From Anaerolineales bacterium UBA6663 (GTDB lineage Bacteria > Chloroflexota > Anaerolineae > Anaerolineales > UBA6663), in NCBI GenBank assembly GCA_002455335.1, contig DKKP01000069.1:1-7473 (forward strand): DNA of 7,473 nucleotides. Direction: 5' to 3'. A program made the position numbers and the translations under genes. Below the pieces are notes generated by a model. That model did not search any database, was not told the DNA's origin, and saw only the letters and a list, made by a program, of their open reading frames with translations. Positions 6,595 through 7,473 of the stretch are shown in pieces (within the stretch, counting starts at the first letter, position 1; each line of letters starts with the position of its first letter).

Positions 6595-6599
6595 TTTCG

Positions 6600-7088
6600 A
6601 TGACCGACGGCCGGCGCGACTTCGACTTCTGGATGGGATCCTGGCGGATCGACAACGAACGCCTTGTCGAACGATTGAAGGGCTCGACGACCTGGGAACG
6701 TTTCGAGGCACGGGGCACGGCGCAACCGCTGCCGGGCGGGATCGGCAACTGTGACGACTTCGTGCCGATCGACTGGCGCCCCGGCTATGTCGGGATGTCG
6801 CTGCGTGTTTTCAATCCGACGACGGATCTGTGGAGCATCTACTGGCTCGATAACCAAACCGGCGGCCTCGACGTCGTCGGGCACCTGCTTCCGCCGGTCG
6901 TCGGGCGATTCACCGACGGCATCGGCGTCTTCCAGGGGGACGATACGTTCGAGGGCCGCCCGATCCGCGTGCGTTTCGTTTGGTCCGAGATCACGGCGAC
7001 CGGCGCGCGCTGGGAGCAGGCCTTCTCGCCCGACGGCGGTGTCACGTGGGAGACGAACTGGGTCATGCGCTTCACGCGGTTGTCGTGA
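6600..7088 (+). CDS. DUF1579-like small protein, function unknown
   Basis: The 162-aa product is rich in Trp, Phe and Gly and appears to be mostly beta-strand. It starts with the DUF1579-like signature FDFWMGSW (8-15) and carries DNQTGGLD, GVFQGDDTFEGRPI (about 110-123) and the ending ARWEQAFSPDGG / TWETNWVM. I recognise this pattern from small bacterial proteins annotated as DUF1579 or as hypothetical. A lipocalin-like beta-barrel that binds a small ligand is a reasonable inference but not shown. There is no signal peptide, membrane helix or Cys motif, so it should be cytoplasmic. The start is fixed by AGGAGGG 5 nt upstream. It is transcribed divergently from the FAD oxidase across 165 bp, so shared regulation is possible, though the neighbourhood gives no direct clue to its role. 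Confidence 0.85.
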   Translation: MTDGRRDFDFWMGSWRIDNERLVERLKGSTTWERFEARGTAQPLPGGIGNCDDFVPIDWRPGYVGMSLRVFNPTTDLWSIYWLDNQTGGLDVVGHLLPPVVGRFTDGIGVFQGDDTFEGRPIRVRFVWSEITATGARWEQAFSPDGGVTWETNWVMRFTRLS

Positions 7089-7136
7089 CGCTCGATCGCG
7101 CCGCTATACAGGCCCCGGACGCCCGCCGAAAGTCCG

Positions 7137-7142
7137 TATAAT
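7137..7142 (+). promoter_or_regulatory. Consensus -10 box (TATAAT) upstream of the 85-aa gene
   Basis: A perfect TATAAT lies 39 nt before the ATG at 7182, in the 93-nt gap after the DUF1579-like gene. The predicted start of transcription near 7149 leaves a leader of about 33 nt that contains the Shine-Dalgarno. No -35 box matching TTGACA is found 16-19 bp upstream. The small gene therefore probably has its own transcript. Confidence 0.55.
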
Positions 7143-7170
7143 CTGCCCATTGGCTGGCACGTCTCAAACA

Positions 7171-7175
7171 AGGAG
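7171..7175 (+). promoter_or_regulatory. Shine-Dalgarno of the 85-aa gene
   Basis: AGGAG is followed by a 6-nt spacer and the ATG at 7182. Together with the TATAAT box it is the main support that this short ORF is a real gene. Confidence 0.65.
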
Positions 7176-7181
7176 ATCAAA

Positions 7182-7439
7182 ATGGGCAGCATCTGGAGCT
7201 GGGCGACCCTGACCGATCCACAGCAAACTGCGCTTCTTGAAGCTGAGCGCACGCTTGGCGTCGAATATCTCCTTGCGTTCAGGCCTGACGAAGGCAGCGC
7301 AGCTCAGGGGGCGCTGGCGCGAGCGATGACGCGCAGTCTACCGCTGGCCGCACTGAACGATAGTCAGCTGGAGTGCCTGCAAGGTCTTGAGCGCCAACTC
7401 GAAACCGTGGTGGTCGCCTACGGCAAGCCTGGCGCGTGA
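7182..7439 (+). CDS. Small hypothetical protein, 85 aa
   Basis: I do not recognise this protein. It is a short, probably all-helical, soluble and slightly acidic polypeptide: a likely helix around 12-32 (TALLEAERTLGVEYLLAF), a second around 40-52, and a third around 58-78 (with LECLQGLERQLETVVVAY). It has one Cys and no signal peptide, membrane helix or metal motif. Evidence that it is expressed comes from its promoter and ribosome binding site: a perfect TATAAT 39 nt upstream, AGGAG with 6-nt spacing, and an ATG start. It lies 93 nt after the DUF1579-like gene on the same strand, but seems to have a promoter of its own. The remaining 34 nt of the window after its stop show no recognisable feature. 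It may be a lineage-specific small protein; its function is unknown. Confidence 0.7.
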   Translation: MGSIWSWATLTDPQQTALLEAERTLGVEYLLAFRPDEGSAAQGALARAMTRSLPLAALNDSQLECLQGLERQLETVVVAYGKPGA

Positions 7440-7473
7440 GGGCGTCCCCGGCGATCAAGAAGAGAAGACGCTG

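Noticed and set aside
1..7473. CRISPR array, insertion sequence, phage, defence or toxin-antitoxin system
   Set aside because: I saw no regularly spaced direct repeats, transposase, integrase, restriction, toxin or antitoxin motifs. The genes are housekeeping or small metabolic and hypothetical genes with similar composition throughout.

Overview
The window is GC-rich (roughly two-thirds G+C by eye) and densely coding. It contains one partial and seven complete protein genes. No rRNA, tRNA, CRISPR array, insertion sequence or phage gene was seen. The gene content, the Pro/Thr 'TPTP' tail on the secreted YbbR protein, and the TATAAT-type promoters suggest a Chloroflexota bacterium (Anaerolineae-like). 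That assignment is an inference from style, not a proven identity.

Left block, + strand, 1-4341: a diadenylate cyclase CdaA (5' end cut by the window), the membrane-anchored YbbR-repeat regulator CdaR, the double-GTPase ribosome assembly factor Der, and deoxyribose-phosphate aldolase DeoC. CdaA and CdaR form the c-di-AMP synthesis module. In Firmicutes the next gene is usually glmM; here it is der. A strong 31-nt hairpin lies between cdaA and cdaR. A TACAAT box almost touches the der ATG, so der may be transcribed separately with almost no leader. der and deoC look coupled, because the deoC ribosome binding site overlaps the der stop codon.

Middle block, - strand, 6434-4432: a GlcD/D-lactate dehydrogenase-type FAD-linked oxidase followed by a small zinc-ribbon-like protein of the DUF5946 type. 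The two share a GTGA stop/start overlap and so probably form a two-gene operon. This operon converges on deoC across about 90 bp with no clear intrinsic terminator.

Right block, + strand, 6600-7439: a DUF1579-like small protein, transcribed divergently from the oxidase across a 165-bp region holding a minus-strand promoter and a perfect dyad, then an 85-aa protein of unknown function with its own TATAAT box and good Shine-Dalgarno.

Most of this is ordinary housekeeping sequence. I found no convincing new multi-gene system. The observations most worth a second look are the near-identical promoter cores ahead of der and the oxidase, the cdaA-cdaR hairpin, the altered G4 motif in Der, and the uncharacterised small genes.
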